From Candidatus Epulonipiscium sp. (GTDB lineage: Bacteria > Bacillota > Clostridia > Lachnospirales > Cellulosilyticaceae): DNA of 63,834 nucleotides. This document shows positions 25,433-34,667 of the stretch, one piece after another (the first letter of the stretch is position 1; every line of letters starts with the position of its first letter). A program made the position numbers and the translations under genes. Below the pieces are notes generated by a model. That model did not search any database, was not told the DNA's origin, and saw only the letters and a list, made by a program, of their open reading frames with translations. Location of the stretch: assembly GCA_012518255.1 (NCBI GenBank), contig JAAYSX010000018.1, positions 1-63,834 on the forward strand, in the 5' to 3' direction.

Positions 25433-25619
25433 AAGACCATCTTTCATATGCAAGAACATATAACTTTTTTCCTTAAGTTCCTGTGAATAAATATCAGTTT
25501 TACCTATAAAAAGCTATATGTTTGCGCAAAGCGAGTTTATAGCTTTTAGTAAAAAGATATTTATAAGCAGTTGAACTTAATAAAAAGTTATCTAGGTTGA
25601 AGCATATGAATATGGTCTT
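25433..25619. repeat. Large imperfect palindrome (about 187 nt), MITE-like or structured RNA
   Basis: Five nested inverted-repeat blocks pair in order: AAGACCAT 25433 with ATGGTCTT 25612; TTCATATGC 25443 with GCATATGAA 25602; ATAACTTTTT 25460 with AAAAAGTTAT 25582; TTAAGTTC 25473 with GAACTTAA 25573; ATAAATATC 25487 with GATATTTAT 25556; and AAAAGCTATA 25509 with TATAGCTTTT 25538. The centre holds TTTGCGCAAA. It occupies nearly the whole gap between the GNAT terminator and the asnA stop. I see no reading frame and no clear target-site duplication. Confidence 0.7.
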
Positions 25620-25622
25620 CAC

Positions 25623-26633
25623 TTATAGAAGTATTATATTATTTTCCCTACATGTTTCAATCATTTCATCTGGCCAGACACAAGATTGAACCTCTCCTAT
25701 ATGTGCCTTTTGTAAAAAGAACATACATATTCTTGATTGGCCTATACCACCACCTACAGTGTATGGTAATTTACCTTCTAGTAGCATCTTATGGAAGGTA
25801 CGTTCCTTACGTTCCTCACAACCTGCAATAGCTAATTGCTTTTCTAATGTCTCCTCATCAACACGGATTCCCATTGATGAAAGTTCTAGCGCCCTTTCAT
25901 GCATTGGATTCCAAAATATAATATCTCCATTTAGTGTCCAATCATCATAGTCTGGGGCCCTATTGCTGTGAATTTGTCCTGATTCTAATTTACCACCAAT
26001 CTCCATAATAAATACAGCTTTCTTTTCCTTAGCAATTGCATGCTCCCTATCATCAGGTGATAAGTCTGGGTATAGGTTTTCTAATTGCTGGGCTGTAATA
26101 AAGGTTATTTCTTCTGGTAATAATTTATCTAAACTAGGATAGAGGCTGTTTATATACTCTTCTGTTTCTAGGAATACCCTATATATGCTTTTTACAATGC
26201 TTATTAAAGTCCATTCGTTCCTCATTTCCTTAGTAATAATTTTCTCCCAGTCCCATTGATCCACATATAGGGAATGTGTATTATCTAATACCTCATCCCT
26301 TCTTATAGCATTCATATCAGTATAAAGCCCTTCGCCTATACCTAGCTCATACCTACCAAGTACCATACGCTTCCATTTGGCAAGGGAATGAACTATCTCA
26401 ACTTCTGCATAGTTATCGTCCTTTATATCAAAAGAAACAGGTCTTTCTTCCCCACTTAAATCATCATTTAATCCTGATTCGGGTTTTACAAATAAGGGAG
26501 CTGATACCCTCATTAACTTTAATTCTTTAGCAAGTGATCTTTCAAAGAAATCTTTTAGCTTCTTTATTGCTATTTCTGTATCCTTTAATGACAATTTGGG
26601 CTTATACCCTTCTGGTATAATTAAGTCCTCCAT
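25623..26633 (-). CDS. asnA: Aspartate-ammonia ligase AsnA
   Basis: A 336-residue class II-synthetase-like enzyme that makes asparagine from aspartate, ammonia and ATP. Family blocks are visible: RVSAPLFV near the N-terminus, ERPVSFD, HSLAKWKR, YTDMNAIRRDE, YVDQWDWEK and the C-terminal GGGIGQSR motif. Length matches the family (about 330). It is the last gene of a minus-strand tcdA-ddh-asnA run, 58 bases after ddh, too short a gap for a T-box. The large palindrome at 25433-25619 lies just beyond its stop codon and may form the 3' end of this transcript. Confidence 0.97.
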   Translation of the reverse strand: MEDLIIPEGYKPKLSLKDTEIAIKKLKDFFERSLAKELKLMRVSAPLFVKPESGLNDDLSGEERPVSFDIKDDNYAEVEIVHSLAKWKRMVLGRYELGIGEGLYTDMNAIRRDEVLDNTHSLYVDQWDWEKIITKEMRNEWTLISIVKSIYRVFLETEEYINSLYPSLDKLLPEEITFITAQQLENLYPDLSPDDREHAIAKEKKAVFIMEIGGKLESGQIHSNRAPDYDDWTLNGDIIFWNPMHERALELSSMGIRVDEETLEKQLAIAGCEERKERTFHKMLLEGKLPYTVGGGIGQSRICMFFLQKAHIGEVQSCVWPDEMIETCRENNIILL

Positions 26634-26691
26634 TAATTTCCTCCTATGTTACACTTCTTAATATATAATTTATAAATCTTTTCCTTCTATA

Positions 26692-27597
26692 TTATACCAG
26701 TTTTCTTATTAAAGTCTCTTTATCTCCAGGAATTAAGTCTATTACTGGTACTTCTATCATTGTATATGCCCCTGGTTCTTGTTTCATAGTTGCTCTGGCT
26801 GCACATATTAATATTTGTGATGTTACGGCAGGGTTATTGATTTTCATACTATAAGAAAATAATTGGTTTTGGGTAGCACCTGATACCCCTTTTCTCTCCA
26901 TTTCTACACCATGCCCTCTATCAACATATAGCTCCACATCATCTACCTGTGTTACTATAGTTTCATCATTTATAAAATAGGAATCGGTTTTTATGGATTT
27001 CTCTACCTCTTTAAAATCATAACCTTCCTCCAACTCAATATATACCATTCTTCTATGAACCCCTGCCCCAACCGGCATAGTTACTGAAAGAGCATCCTTA
27101 ACTCCATCAATCGATTTTACAGCAACAGTATGTCCCATGCTCATTCCAGGGCCAAAGTTGGTATAAGTAATCCCCTTAGGAGCCATAGCTTCCATAAGAA
27201 CACGCATAATAGAATCCGTACCTGGATCCCAGCCTGCTGATATAATAGAAACAGCCTGTTTATCTTTTGCAACTATATCTAAATCCTTTTTTAAATCCCA
27301 TATACTATCATGCATATCATATCCATCTACTGTATTTATTCCCAGTTCTAATGCCTGCCTTGCTACATCCTGTGTAACCCTTGTTGGTACACATAGAATA
27401 GCTACATCTGGCTTTTCTAATTCATCTATAGTAGAAGCAACTTCTATATTTGTAAGTTCTATAGGTTTATTTGCCTGGAAACTTTCTGACTGCTCTACTA
27501 CCCCTACAAGTTCCATATCTGGCGCTGCATCTATTGCCTCTAAAGCATATTTGCCTACATTTCCATATCCTACAATTGCAACTTTTATTTTTGTCAT
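26692..27597 (-). CDS. ddh: meso-Diaminopimelate dehydrogenase
   Basis: A 301-residue NADP-dependent oxidoreductase that interconverts tetrahydrodipicolinate and meso-diaminopimelate in the one-step branch of lysine and peptidoglycan precursor synthesis. The Rossmann motif VGYGNVGKYA is at the start, followed by the family blocks VDGYDMH, SAGWDPGTDS and NFGPGMSMGHTVA and the substrate-contact region near GAGVHRRMVY. The ATG follows AAAGGAG. It lies 24 bases downstream of tcdA and upstream of asnA. It supplies wall and lysine precursors. Confidence 0.95.
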   Translation of the reverse strand: MTKIKVAIVGYGNVGKYALEAIDAAPDMELVGVVEQSESFQANKPIELTNIEVASTIDELEKPDVAILCVPTRVTQDVARQALELGINTVDGYDMHDSIWDLKKDLDIVAKDKQAVSIISAGWDPGTDSIMRVLMEAMAPKGITYTNFGPGMSMGHTVAVKSIDGVKDALSVTMPVGAGVHRRMVYIELEEGYDFKEVEKSIKTDSYFINDETIVTQVDDVELYVDRGHGVEMERKGVSGATQNQLFSYSMKINNPAVTSQILICAARATMKQEPGAYTMIEVPVIDLIPGDKETLIRKLV

Positions 27598-27621
27598 ATA
27601 TATCTCCTTTTATATTGATAT

Positions 27622-28338
27622 TTACCTTTCATATCCTATAAGATCTTTAATTACCTCACTAGCTATAATTAATCCTGATACCGAAGGAACAAAGGCCACA
27701 CTAGCCGTTACAGTCTTCCTTGGGTCACTAGACTCCTCATCCCTTATGGCCTTTATGGGTTTTTCCTTAGAATAAACTACCTTTAGGGATGGTATATTGT
27801 GTTTTCTAAGCTCCCTGCGCATTACTTTTGCAAGTGGGCATACTGATGTCTTATATATATCAGTTACTTCAAACTGTGTTGGATCCATTTTATTTCCTGC
27901 ACCCATAGCACTAATAATGGGTATGTTTCTTTTATCTGCCTCAACAACCAAATCTATCTTGGCTGTAACCATATCTACTGCATCCACAATATAATCATAA
28001 TCATCCCTTATTAGGTCATTTGCTGTCTCTGGCAAATAAAGTTGTTCATAGGCCATAACCTTGCAGTCTGGGTTGATTTCCAGAATTCTATCTTTCATAA
28101 TATCTACCTTAGCTTGGCCTATTGTTTTGCTTGTTGCAATAATTTGCCTATTTATATTGGATGCCTCCACAGTATCCTTGTCTACTATTATAATCTCTCC
28201 TACACCTGTACGGGCAAGCGCCTCCACTACATAAGAGCCTACTCCCCCAACTCCAAATACTGCTACCCTACTTTCCCTTAGCTTGTCCATAGATTGGCTG
28301 CCTATCATAATTTCGGTCCTTGAAAATTTATCTGACAT
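27622..28338 (-). CDS. tcdA: tRNA threonylcarbamoyladenosine dehydratase TcdA
   Basis: A 238-residue E1-like ATP-dependent enzyme of the MoeB/ThiF superfamily that cyclises N6-threonylcarbamoyladenosine at tRNA position 37. The start FSRTEIMIG leads into the nucleotide-binding motif VFGVGGVGSYV; the adenylation loop has NINRQ, and DAVDMVTAK and the cysteine-containing KTSVCPLAKVMRREL segment follow. The C-terminal ASVAFVPSVSGLI is typical of TcdA (YgdL). First gene of the tcdA-ddh-asnA run; upstream terminator at 28361-28414. Confidence 0.93.
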   Translation of the reverse strand: MSDKFSRTEIMIGSQSMDKLRESRVAVFGVGGVGSYVVEALARTGVGEIIIVDKDTVEASNINRQIIATSKTIGQAKVDIMKDRILEINPDCKVMAYEQLYLPETANDLIRDDYDYIVDAVDMVTAKIDLVVEADKRNIPIISAMGAGNKMDPTQFEVTDIYKTSVCPLAKVMRRELRKHNIPSLKVVYSKEKPIKAIRDEESSDPRKTVTASVAFVPSVSGLIIASEVIKDLIGYER

Positions 28339-28360
28339 ATAATCACCTATTTTTAATATT

Positions 28361-28414
28361 CATCAAAATATAGGTGCCTTTTAAAATATTTCTACCATTA
28401 AAAGGTACCTATAT
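28361..28414 (-). terminator. Terminator after the amidase gene
   Basis: Arms 28368-28384 and 28398-28414 form a 17-bp stem with one mismatch; on the minus strand it is followed by TTTGATG. It separates the amidase from tcdA. Confidence 0.75.
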
Positions 28415-28422
28415 CCTTGTTA

Positions 28423-29082
28423 TTACTCTGCTATATATTCTACTCCATAATAATCACAAACTCCTGCTACTATAGCCCTTGCCACCGTCATTTGATACTC
28501 TTCATTAAGCATTAATAAGGCCTCGGGCAAATAGTCCATAAAGCCTGCTTCCACTAGTGTAGCTGGCATCATTGTATGGCGTAGCACATAGAAATTAGCT
28601 GGCTTTGCTCCCCTATCTACTAAACCTGTAAAATTAATAAGCCTATCTAGTACCTTTTGGGCTAGGTCCTGCCCCTTTATACTTCCTGTATAAAAAAACG
28701 TTTCTATCCCATTGGCCCTAACCTGAAATTCCGTCCCAAGCACATTGTAATGAATACTTACAAATACTGCTGCATCTATACTTGATGTGTCAATACCCTG
28801 CATATTCAGCTGCCTTATATACTCTAAATATGCAGTATTAGCAACACTTGTTCTAACGCTTAAAGGAGTATCAAAATCCCCTGGCGATGTAAGCAGTGTT
28901 TTAAAGCCCAGCCTTTCAGCTTCCCTAGCGGTAAACTCTGATGTTGGCTTATTAAATTCAGATTCCTGTATTACTGTACCATCAGGTAGTGGTGGTGTCC
29001 TTTTTTCTGGCGTAGATAAGCCGTGCCCTGCATCAATAATTAAAAGTGGTACAAATCCCAACAAGTTATAAAAATCAATCAT
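28423..29082 (-). CDS. N-acetylmuramoyl-L-alanine amidase (Amidase_3)
   Basis: A 219-residue Zn-dependent amidase that cuts the bond between N-acetylmuramic acid and the stem peptide. Zn ligands are visible as DAGHG (His20), a Glu in the QESEFN block (about 40-42) and SIHYN (about 107); the catalytic Glu is in LVEAGFMD near residue 188. No signal peptide is visible, so the enzyme would act inside a cell or in the mother cell or spore; a phage-type or sporulation role is possible. Monocistronic with a GAGGTAA ribosome site and its own terminator. Confidence 0.9.
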   Translation of the reverse strand: MIDFYNLLGFVPLLIIDAGHGLSTPEKRTPPLPDGTVIQESEFNKPTSEFTAREAERLGFKTLLTSPGDFDTPLSVRTSVANTAYLEYIRQLNMQGIDTSSIDAAVFVSIHYNVLGTEFQVRANGIETFFYTGSIKGQDLAQKVLDRLINFTGLVDRGAKPANFYVLRHTMMPATLVEAGFMDYLPEALLMLNEEYQMTVARAIVAGVCDYYGVEYIAE

Positions 29083-29140
29083 ATATTACCTCACTTTATA
29101 TATAATACCTTATACATTATATGAGACAATATAAATTTTA

Positions 29141-30352
29141 TTAATCTAAAGGATTAATAAATATACCACTTCTTAGCTTAGGCTCAAACCAAGTTGATTT
29201 TGGTGGCATAAGCTCATTAATATCTGCCACTTCCATTAGTTCTTGTATAGAAGTTGGATACATGGAAAATGCAACTCCTCCATATTGATCAGCAAGCTCT
29301 TCCAAATATTTAAGTCCTCTTATTCCTCCAATAAATTCAATACGATTATCTAGCCTAGGCTCTTTAATTCCTAATATAGGATCTAATAAATAATCTTGCA
29401 GTATCGATACATCTAGAGAATCTACTGGTCCCTTGCCCTTTATGGAATCCTTAGCCAGAAGACTATACCACCTCTTATTATAGTACATTCCAAAGTTGGC
29501 TTTTTCTCCAGGTCTATATATCTCTTTCTCTTCATTAATATGAAAATCCTTTGAAATAAGCTCCATAAATTCCTTATCTGATAATCCATTTAAATCCCTG
29601 ACTATCCTGTTATAGTCCATTATATGAAGTTCATCTTCATCAAAGGAAACAGATAGGAAATACCCACTAGCTGGAGTTTTTCTTTTATTTCCTACTGCTG
29701 CCGCTGCTGCCGCCCTATGGTGACCATCAGCTATATAAAGACTATCTATCTCCCTAAAAGCTTGGGTTATCTGACTTCCTATTTCATTGTTTACCTTCCA
29801 AACTGTATGGTTAACCCTATCATCTGCTACAAAGTCATATATAGCTTTTTCATTTGCTATATAATTATCGATTATTTTCTTCAACTTATTATTTCTTCTA
29901 TAAGCCAAGAAAATTGGTCCTGTATGCGCATTACAAGTATCTACATGATTTATCCTATCGAGCTCCTTATCTGCTCTTGTGTTTTCATGTTTTTTTATTA
30001 CTCCATTATTATATTCATCAACACTTGCAACCCCTACTATACCACGCTGGGTAACTGTATCATTTTTTAGTTGATAGATATAATAACACTCTTCCCCATC
30101 CTGGATAAGTACTTTATTATCAATTAGTTTTTGTAGATAATCTTTAGCATATTTATACTTTACGGGATTCTCTTCATCCATCTTATCTTCTAAAAACACT
30201 TCTGGCAAATCAATCTGCAAAAAAGCATAAGGATTATCCTTAACAATCTCCTTTGCTTCCTCCACGCTCATTACATCATAGGGCAGGGATGCTACCTTAT
30301 CTATGTATTCATCACTTGGCCTTAGGGCCGCAAAAGGTCTTACAGTTGCCAT
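29141..30352 (-). CDS. DUF1015 family protein
   Basis: A 403-residue protein beginning VRPFAALRP and containing PYDVMSVEEA, NPYAFLQIDLPE, the diagnostic histidine block YIADGHHRAAAAA near residue 200 and the C-terminal PPKSTWFEPKLRSG. These are the signatures of the DUF1015 family, sometimes found near serine-metabolism genes in Clostridia, and of unknown biochemical role. The double-His 'GHHR' motif suggests an enzymatic or metal-binding site. Its ATG is one base past the stop of the DUF1461-type gene, so the two are coupled. Confidence 0.88.
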   Translation of the reverse strand: MATVRPFAALRPSDEYIDKVASLPYDVMSVEEAKEIVKDNPYAFLQIDLPEVFLEDKMDEENPVKYKYAKDYLQKLIDNKVLIQDGEECYYIYQLKNDTVTQRGIVGVASVDEYNNGVIKKHENTRADKELDRINHVDTCNAHTGPIFLAYRRNNKLKKIIDNYIANEKAIYDFVADDRVNHTVWKVNNEIGSQITQAFREIDSLYIADGHHRAAAAAAVGNKRKTPASGYFLSVSFDEDELHIMDYNRIVRDLNGLSDKEFMELISKDFHINEEKEIYRPGEKANFGMYYNKRWYSLLAKDSIKGKGPVDSLDVSILQDYLLDPILGIKEPRLDNRIEFIGGIRGLKYLEELADQYGGVAFSMYPTSIQELMEVADINELMPPKSTWFEPKLRSGIFINPLD

Positions 30353-30353
30353 A

Positions 30354-30998
30354 TTATATCCTCCGTCCTTTATTTAAATACCTATATATACCTGTTAATA
30401 CTATTGCAATTAATAATATGATACTAACTATCAATAAAAAACAATGGTAAAAAAATTCCTGTGGTAAGATTGTAATTATAGGATCAGTAGCTGGGTCAAA
30501 TATCCAGTAATCATTGGTGAATGCAATTTTGTGAAATATAATAAAAGCTCTATCGAAATTTAGCATTGCAAGAATCAGTATTCCTATGGGTATCATTATT
30601 ATACCCATAGCTGTATATTTTAAAAAATCATATTCCTTTACAATATAATTTATTATTATAGCTGCTATACTATATATAGCTAAAATATACATAAGGCTCT
30701 TTAAAAATATAAATATATCTTTTACATCTTTAAAATGTATTTCTCCTTCTTTGGACATTTCAAAATGGGAAAAGGATAACTTGTCTATATTTTTATCAGT
30801 TAGATATTCTATTAATACACTATAATCATCTTTTATTTTGTCCTCAGATATATTGGAACTTTGGGCTATAGATAACTTATTTATATCCCAGTAATATAAG
30901 CCCTTAAAAGATAAGGTAAAGAGTACCGAAAAGCAGATAATTGTTATTCCAAGCGTTAACGGTAATGTCCATTTAATGATAAAGTTTATAACCCTCAT
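30354..30998 (-). CDS. DUF1461 / TIGR01906 family integral membrane protein
   Basis: About 214 residues with four membrane segments: an N-terminal helix, then two to three helices after residue 95, with a soluble extracytoplasmic region between (YYWDINKLSIAQ..., SFSHFEMSKEGEIHFKDV). The 'hFxxMExxHhxDV' type of block seen in the TIGR01906 family is recognisable. Function unknown. I chose ATG 30998, preceded by AAGGGG at six bases; the longer frame adds 19 unlikely residues. Overlaps functionally with the following DUF1015 gene (one-base gap). Confidence 0.8.
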   Translation of the reverse strand: MRVINFIIKWTLPLTLGITIICFSVLFTLSFKGLYYWDINKLSIAQSSNISEDKIKDDYSVLIEYLTDKNIDKLSFSHFEMSKEGEIHFKDVKDIFIFLKSLMYILAIYSIAAIIINYIVKEYDFLKYTAMGIIMIPIGILILAMLNFDRAFIIFHKIAFTNDYWIFDPATDPIITILPQEFFYHCFLLIVSIILLIAIVLTGIYRYLNKGRRI

Positions 30999-31039
30999 AT
31001 CTATCCCCTTATTCCCATTATAGATTACATATCTTAAAT

Positions 31040-31075
31040 AATAACAAAAAGCCACTATAAATACTAGTGGCTTTT
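31040..31075 (-). terminator. Terminator of the hydrogenase operon
   Basis: Perfect 11-bp stem AAAAGCCACTA / TAGTGGCTTTT with a seven-base loop; on the minus strand it ends in a T-rich run (TTTTTGTTATT). It lies 18 bases past the hydA-type stop. Confidence 0.88.
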
Positions 31076-31092
31076 GCTTAAATTACTTGTTT

Positions 31093-32841
31093 TTATACCC
31101 TATCCTTTGGCTCATAAGCTGTATGCAGTAATTCAATGGCCTTTGGACTCATTGGCTCACCTAAATAGTTTTCATATAGCTCAATAATTGCAGGATTCTC
31201 ATGTGATTTACGAATTGTTTTTCTTTCATCTTCCGTATAAATTGCTGCTTGCCTCTTCTTAAGAATTTCTGCATCCCCACCATGGTATGGTTGTCCACCA
31301 CCACCAATACAACCTCCAGGGCATGCCATAATTTCTATTGCATGGAAATTTCTTGGATTACCATCCCTTATTTCTTCTAGTAATTCTCTTGCATTTCCAA
31401 GCCCATGGGCAATTCCTATGTTAAGGTCAAAATCCCCTACTGGAACTGTTGCTGCACGCACACCTTCAAAACCACGCAATTCATGGAAGTCTACTTTTTC
31501 AAGTGATTCTCCTGTTAGTTTTTCGTATGCTGTACGAGTTGCTGCCTCTATTACACCACCAGTAGTACCAAATATTACCCCGGCCCCTGTAGACTCCCCA
31601 AGTGGTTGGTCATATTCTTCATCTTCCAGGCTATTAAAGTCAATGTTTGCCTGCTTTATAAGTTTTGCAAGTTCCCTTGTTGAAATAACCATATCAACAT
31701 CTTGGTTAAGCTCCTCACGGTCCGCTTCATATTTCTTAGCTAAACATGGCATTACAGATGCTACAACTAGATTTTCCCTTGGTACATTAATCTTTTCAGC
31801 GTAGTAAGTCTTAGCTATTGCACCAAACATTTGTTGTGGAGATTTTGCTGATGATGGAATATCTAATAAATCCTGGAATTGTCCCTCAAAGAAGTTAACC
31901 CACGCTGGACAACAGCTTGTAAGGATCGGCAATGCTACATCCTTATCACCATCTAAAAATCTCGTTAGTCTATCAATAAGCTCTGCTGATTCTTCCATGA
32001 TTGTAAGATCAGCTGCAAAGTCTGTATCAAATACATAATCAAAACCAAGTTCCCTTAGTGCTGCAACCATTTTACCAGTAACTAAGGTTCCAGGCTCTAA
32101 GCCAAATTCTTCACCTAAAGCAGCTCGTACTGCTGGTGCAGTTTGAATTATAACTGTTTTTTCTGGATTTGCAAGGGCACTGATTATATCATTAGTCTGC
32201 TCTGCTTCTGTTAAAGCACCTACTGGACATACCGCTACACATTGGCCGCAATATGTACATACTGATTCTGAAAGATCCACCTCAAACGCAGTTGATACTA
32301 CTGCATCAAAACCTCTATTAATTCCAGATAAGGCCCCTACAGATTGTACATCGTTACACATGGTTTCACAACGACGGCACATAATACATTTATCCATATC
32401 TCTTACAATTGATTTGGATTTATCTGGCTTATAGGTAGATTCTTTACCCTCAAATCTTACTTCACGCATACCAAGTTTCTTGGATACATATTGAAGACTA
32501 CAATTGCCTGATTGCTCACAAATTAGGCAGTCCTTTGGATGATCTGAAACCATTAATTCCAAAACAACTTTACGCGCATTTAAAACACGTGGTGAATTGG
32601 TTGTTACAACCATTCCTTCTGTAACTGGTGTTGCACAAGAAGGAGCAAGGTTATTTCTTCCTTCAACTTCTACTACACAAATCCTACAAGATGCTGCCTT
32701 ATTAACCATTTTTGTATCATGTAAATCAAGATGACAAAGTGTTGGAATGTGTATATCAAGTTTTTTTGCAGCATCTAATACAGTACTTCCTGCTGGCACT
32801 TCAACTACTTTACCATCTATGGTAAGTTTAATATCTGCCAT
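31093..32841 (-). CDS. hndD: NADH-dependent [FeFe]-hydrogenase catalytic subunit (HndD/HydA)
   Basis: A 582-residue subunit that reduces protons or oxidises H2. Domains in order: 2Fe-2S (C36, C52, C55, C69), a His-ligated 4Fe-4S cluster (DHPKDCLICEQSGNC), two 4Fe-4S ferredoxin motifs (CIMCRRCETMC and CTYCGQCVAVCP), the H-cluster domain with TSCCPAW at 308-314, MPCLAKKYE and MACPGGCIGGGGQP, and a C-terminal small-subunit domain. All H-cluster and proton-relay cysteines are present, so it should be active. ATG 32841 is used, preceded by AAAGGGG; the longer frame would overlap the upstream gene. Last gene of the complex; partner genes point to electron bifurcation or confurcation between NAD(H) and ferredoxin. 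Confidence 0.95.
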   Translation of the reverse strand: MADIKLTIDGKVVEVPAGSTVLDAAKKLDIHIPTLCHLDLHDTKMVNKAASCRICVVEVEGRNNLAPSCATPVTEGMVVTTNSPRVLNARKVVLELMVSDHPKDCLICEQSGNCSLQYVSKKLGMREVRFEGKESTYKPDKSKSIVRDMDKCIMCRRCETMCNDVQSVGALSGINRGFDAVVSTAFEVDLSESVCTYCGQCVAVCPVGALTEAEQTNDIISALANPEKTVIIQTAPAVRAALGEEFGLEPGTLVTGKMVAALRELGFDYVFDTDFAADLTIMEESAELIDRLTRFLDGDKDVALPILTSCCPAWVNFFEGQFQDLLDIPSSAKSPQQMFGAIAKTYYAEKINVPRENLVVASVMPCLAKKYEADREELNQDVDMVISTRELAKLIKQANIDFNSLEDEEYDQPLGESTGAGVIFGTTGGVIEAATRTAYEKLTGESLEKVDFHELRGFEGVRAATVPVGDFDLNIGIAHGLGNARELLEEIRDGNPRNFHAIEIMACPGGCIGGGGQPYHGGDAEILKKRQAAIYTEDERKTIRKSHENPAIIELYENYLGEPMSPKAIELLHTAYEPKDRV

Positions 32842-32860
32842 AGTATTACACCCCTTTACG

Positions 32861-34651
32861 TTATTCTCTAATAATTGCCTTAAATTTACATCTATCCATA
32901 CATGCACCACATTTTATACATTTTTCCTGATCTATAACATGTAATTCTTTTAGCTTGCCGTCAATCGCATCAGTTGGGCATACTCTTGTACATAAGGTAC
33001 AACCAGTACAAGCATCAGTAATCTTATATTCTAATAGTGCTGTACACTGGCCTGCTGGACATTTCTTATCCGTTACGTGAGCTACATACTCATCCCAGAA
33101 TATATCTAGTGTTGATAATACTGGGTTAGATGCTGTTTGTCCCAATCCACAAAGGGATGTATCTGTAATAACATGGCTTAATTCTTTCATAAGCTCAAGG
33201 TCTTCCATAGTTCCCTTACCTTGTGTTATCTTATCTAATAATTCAAATAATCTTGTTGTTCCTATTCTACATGGTGTACATTTACCACAGGATTCTTCTT
33301 GTGTGAATTCTAGGTAGAATCTTGCTACTGCTGGCATACAATCATCTTCATCCATAACAATCATACCACCTGATCCCATCATAGATCCTTTTTCAAGTAA
33401 GTTATCAAAATCAATTGGTGTATCAAGGTCTTTTGCTGTTAAGCATCCACCAGATGGCCCACCAGTTTGTACCGCCTTAAATTCTTTACCGTCCTTAATT
33501 CCACCACCAATATCATAAATAACTTCACGAAGGGTTGTACCCATGGGAACCTCGATTAATCCTACGTTATTTATTTTACCTGCAAGAGCAAATACTTTTG
33601 TACCAGGGGATTTTTCTGTACCAATAGTTTTGAACCAGTCGGCACCTTTAAGTAAAATTACTGGCACATTAGCTAGTGTTTCTACGTTATTAACACATGT
33701 TGGTTTACCCCAAAAGCCACTCTCAGCTGGGAATGGCGGCTTTGTAGTAGGCTCCCCTCTTTGTCCTTCCATTGAATGGATAAGAGCTGTTTCCTCTCCA
33801 CACACAAAGGCCCCTGCCCCAAATTTAACCTCTATATCAAAGTTAAATCCGGACCCCATAATGTCATCACCTAAAAGTCCATATTCCCTTGCAGAATCAA
33901 TTGCAAGCTGTAGTCTTTCTATAGCTAAAGGATACTCTGCCCTTATATAAACAAGCCCCTTATCTGCCCCTATAGCATAGCCACAAATAGCCATTGCTTC
34001 TACAACTGAGTGAGGGTCTCCCTCAAGAATTGAACGATCCATAAATGCTCCTGGATCTCCCTCATCAGCATTACAGATTACATATTTTTGGTCTGATTCA
34101 TTATTATATGTAAATCTCCATTTTAAACCAGCTGGGAATCCACCACCACCACGACCCCTAAGGTTGGCATCTTCCATTAATTCTATAACTTCTAATTGGC
34201 TCATTTCTAAAATTGATTGGCCTAAAGCCTGATATCCATCTCGGGCTATATATTCATCAATATTATGAGGATCTACAAAACCACAATTACGAAGGGCAAC
34301 TCTTTGTTGTTTTTTGTAGAAATCCATATGTTTAGAGTCTTCTATGGTTTCCTTTGAAGATGGATCAATAAAGAGTAATCTATCTACTACACGCCCTTTA
34401 ACAACGTGTTCATTAACAAGTTCTTCTACATCATCTGGAGTTACTTCTACATAAAAAGTACTATCCGGAAGCACTTTTACAATCGGTCCTTTTTCACAAA
34501 AACCAAAACAACCTGTCTTTAATACTTGAACTTCTTCTGTCATCCCAACCCTTGCAAGTTCCTTAGTAAATTCATCAGCTATAATATCACTTTCTGCAGA
34601 GATACATCCTGTCCCTCCACATATTAGGATATGCATTGTATAATTTGACAT
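32861..34651 (-). CDS. hndC: Hydrogenase diaphorase subunit, NuoF family (HndC/HydB)
   Basis: A 596-residue flavoprotein subunit. An N-terminal thioredoxin-like 2Fe-2S domain (about 1-110) precedes the NuoF core with the glycine-rich FMN/NADH site (DANLRGRGGGGFPAG) and the second nucleotide-binding segment (GAGAFVCGEETALI). An SLBB region and the NuoF 4Fe-4S motif (ESCGKCTPCRIGT) follow, then a C-terminal double 4Fe-4S ferredoxin domain (CTGCTLCTRVCP and CIKCGACMDRC). It exchanges electrons between NAD(H), ferredoxin and the hydrogenase subunit. Strong ribosome site AAGGAGG. Residue order and length match bifurcating hydrogenases. Confidence 0.94.
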   Translation of the reverse strand: MSNYTMHILICGGTGCISAESDIIADEFTKELARVGMTEEVQVLKTGCFGFCEKGPIVKVLPDSTFYVEVTPDDVEELVNEHVVKGRVVDRLLFIDPSSKETIEDSKHMDFYKKQQRVALRNCGFVDPHNIDEYIARDGYQALGQSILEMSQLEVIELMEDANLRGRGGGGFPAGLKWRFTYNNESDQKYVICNADEGDPGAFMDRSILEGDPHSVVEAMAICGYAIGADKGLVYIRAEYPLAIERLQLAIDSAREYGLLGDDIMGSGFNFDIEVKFGAGAFVCGEETALIHSMEGQRGEPTTKPPFPAESGFWGKPTCVNNVETLANVPVILLKGADWFKTIGTEKSPGTKVFALAGKINNVGLIEVPMGTTLREVIYDIGGGIKDGKEFKAVQTGGPSGGCLTAKDLDTPIDFDNLLEKGSMMGSGGMIVMDEDDCMPAVARFYLEFTQEESCGKCTPCRIGTTRLFELLDKITQGKGTMEDLELMKELSHVITDTSLCGLGQTASNPVLSTLDIFWDEYVAHVTDKKCPAGQCTALLEYKITDACTGCTLCTRVCPTDAIDGKLKELHVIDQEKCIKCGACMDRCKFKAIIRE

Positions 34652-34667
34652 TTATATTCCTCCTTCC

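Noticed and set aside
25342-25619. CRISPR array or tandem direct repeats
   Set aside because: The repeats are inverted arms of hairpins, not regularly spaced direct repeats, and there are no cas genes in the window.
26634-26691. T-box or other riboswitch before asnA
   Set aside because: Only 58 bases separate ddh and asnA; that is too short for a T-box and no conserved element is visible.
28423-29082. Prophage lysis amidase
   Set aside because: No phage structural, holin or integrase genes are nearby; the neighbours are housekeeping genes.
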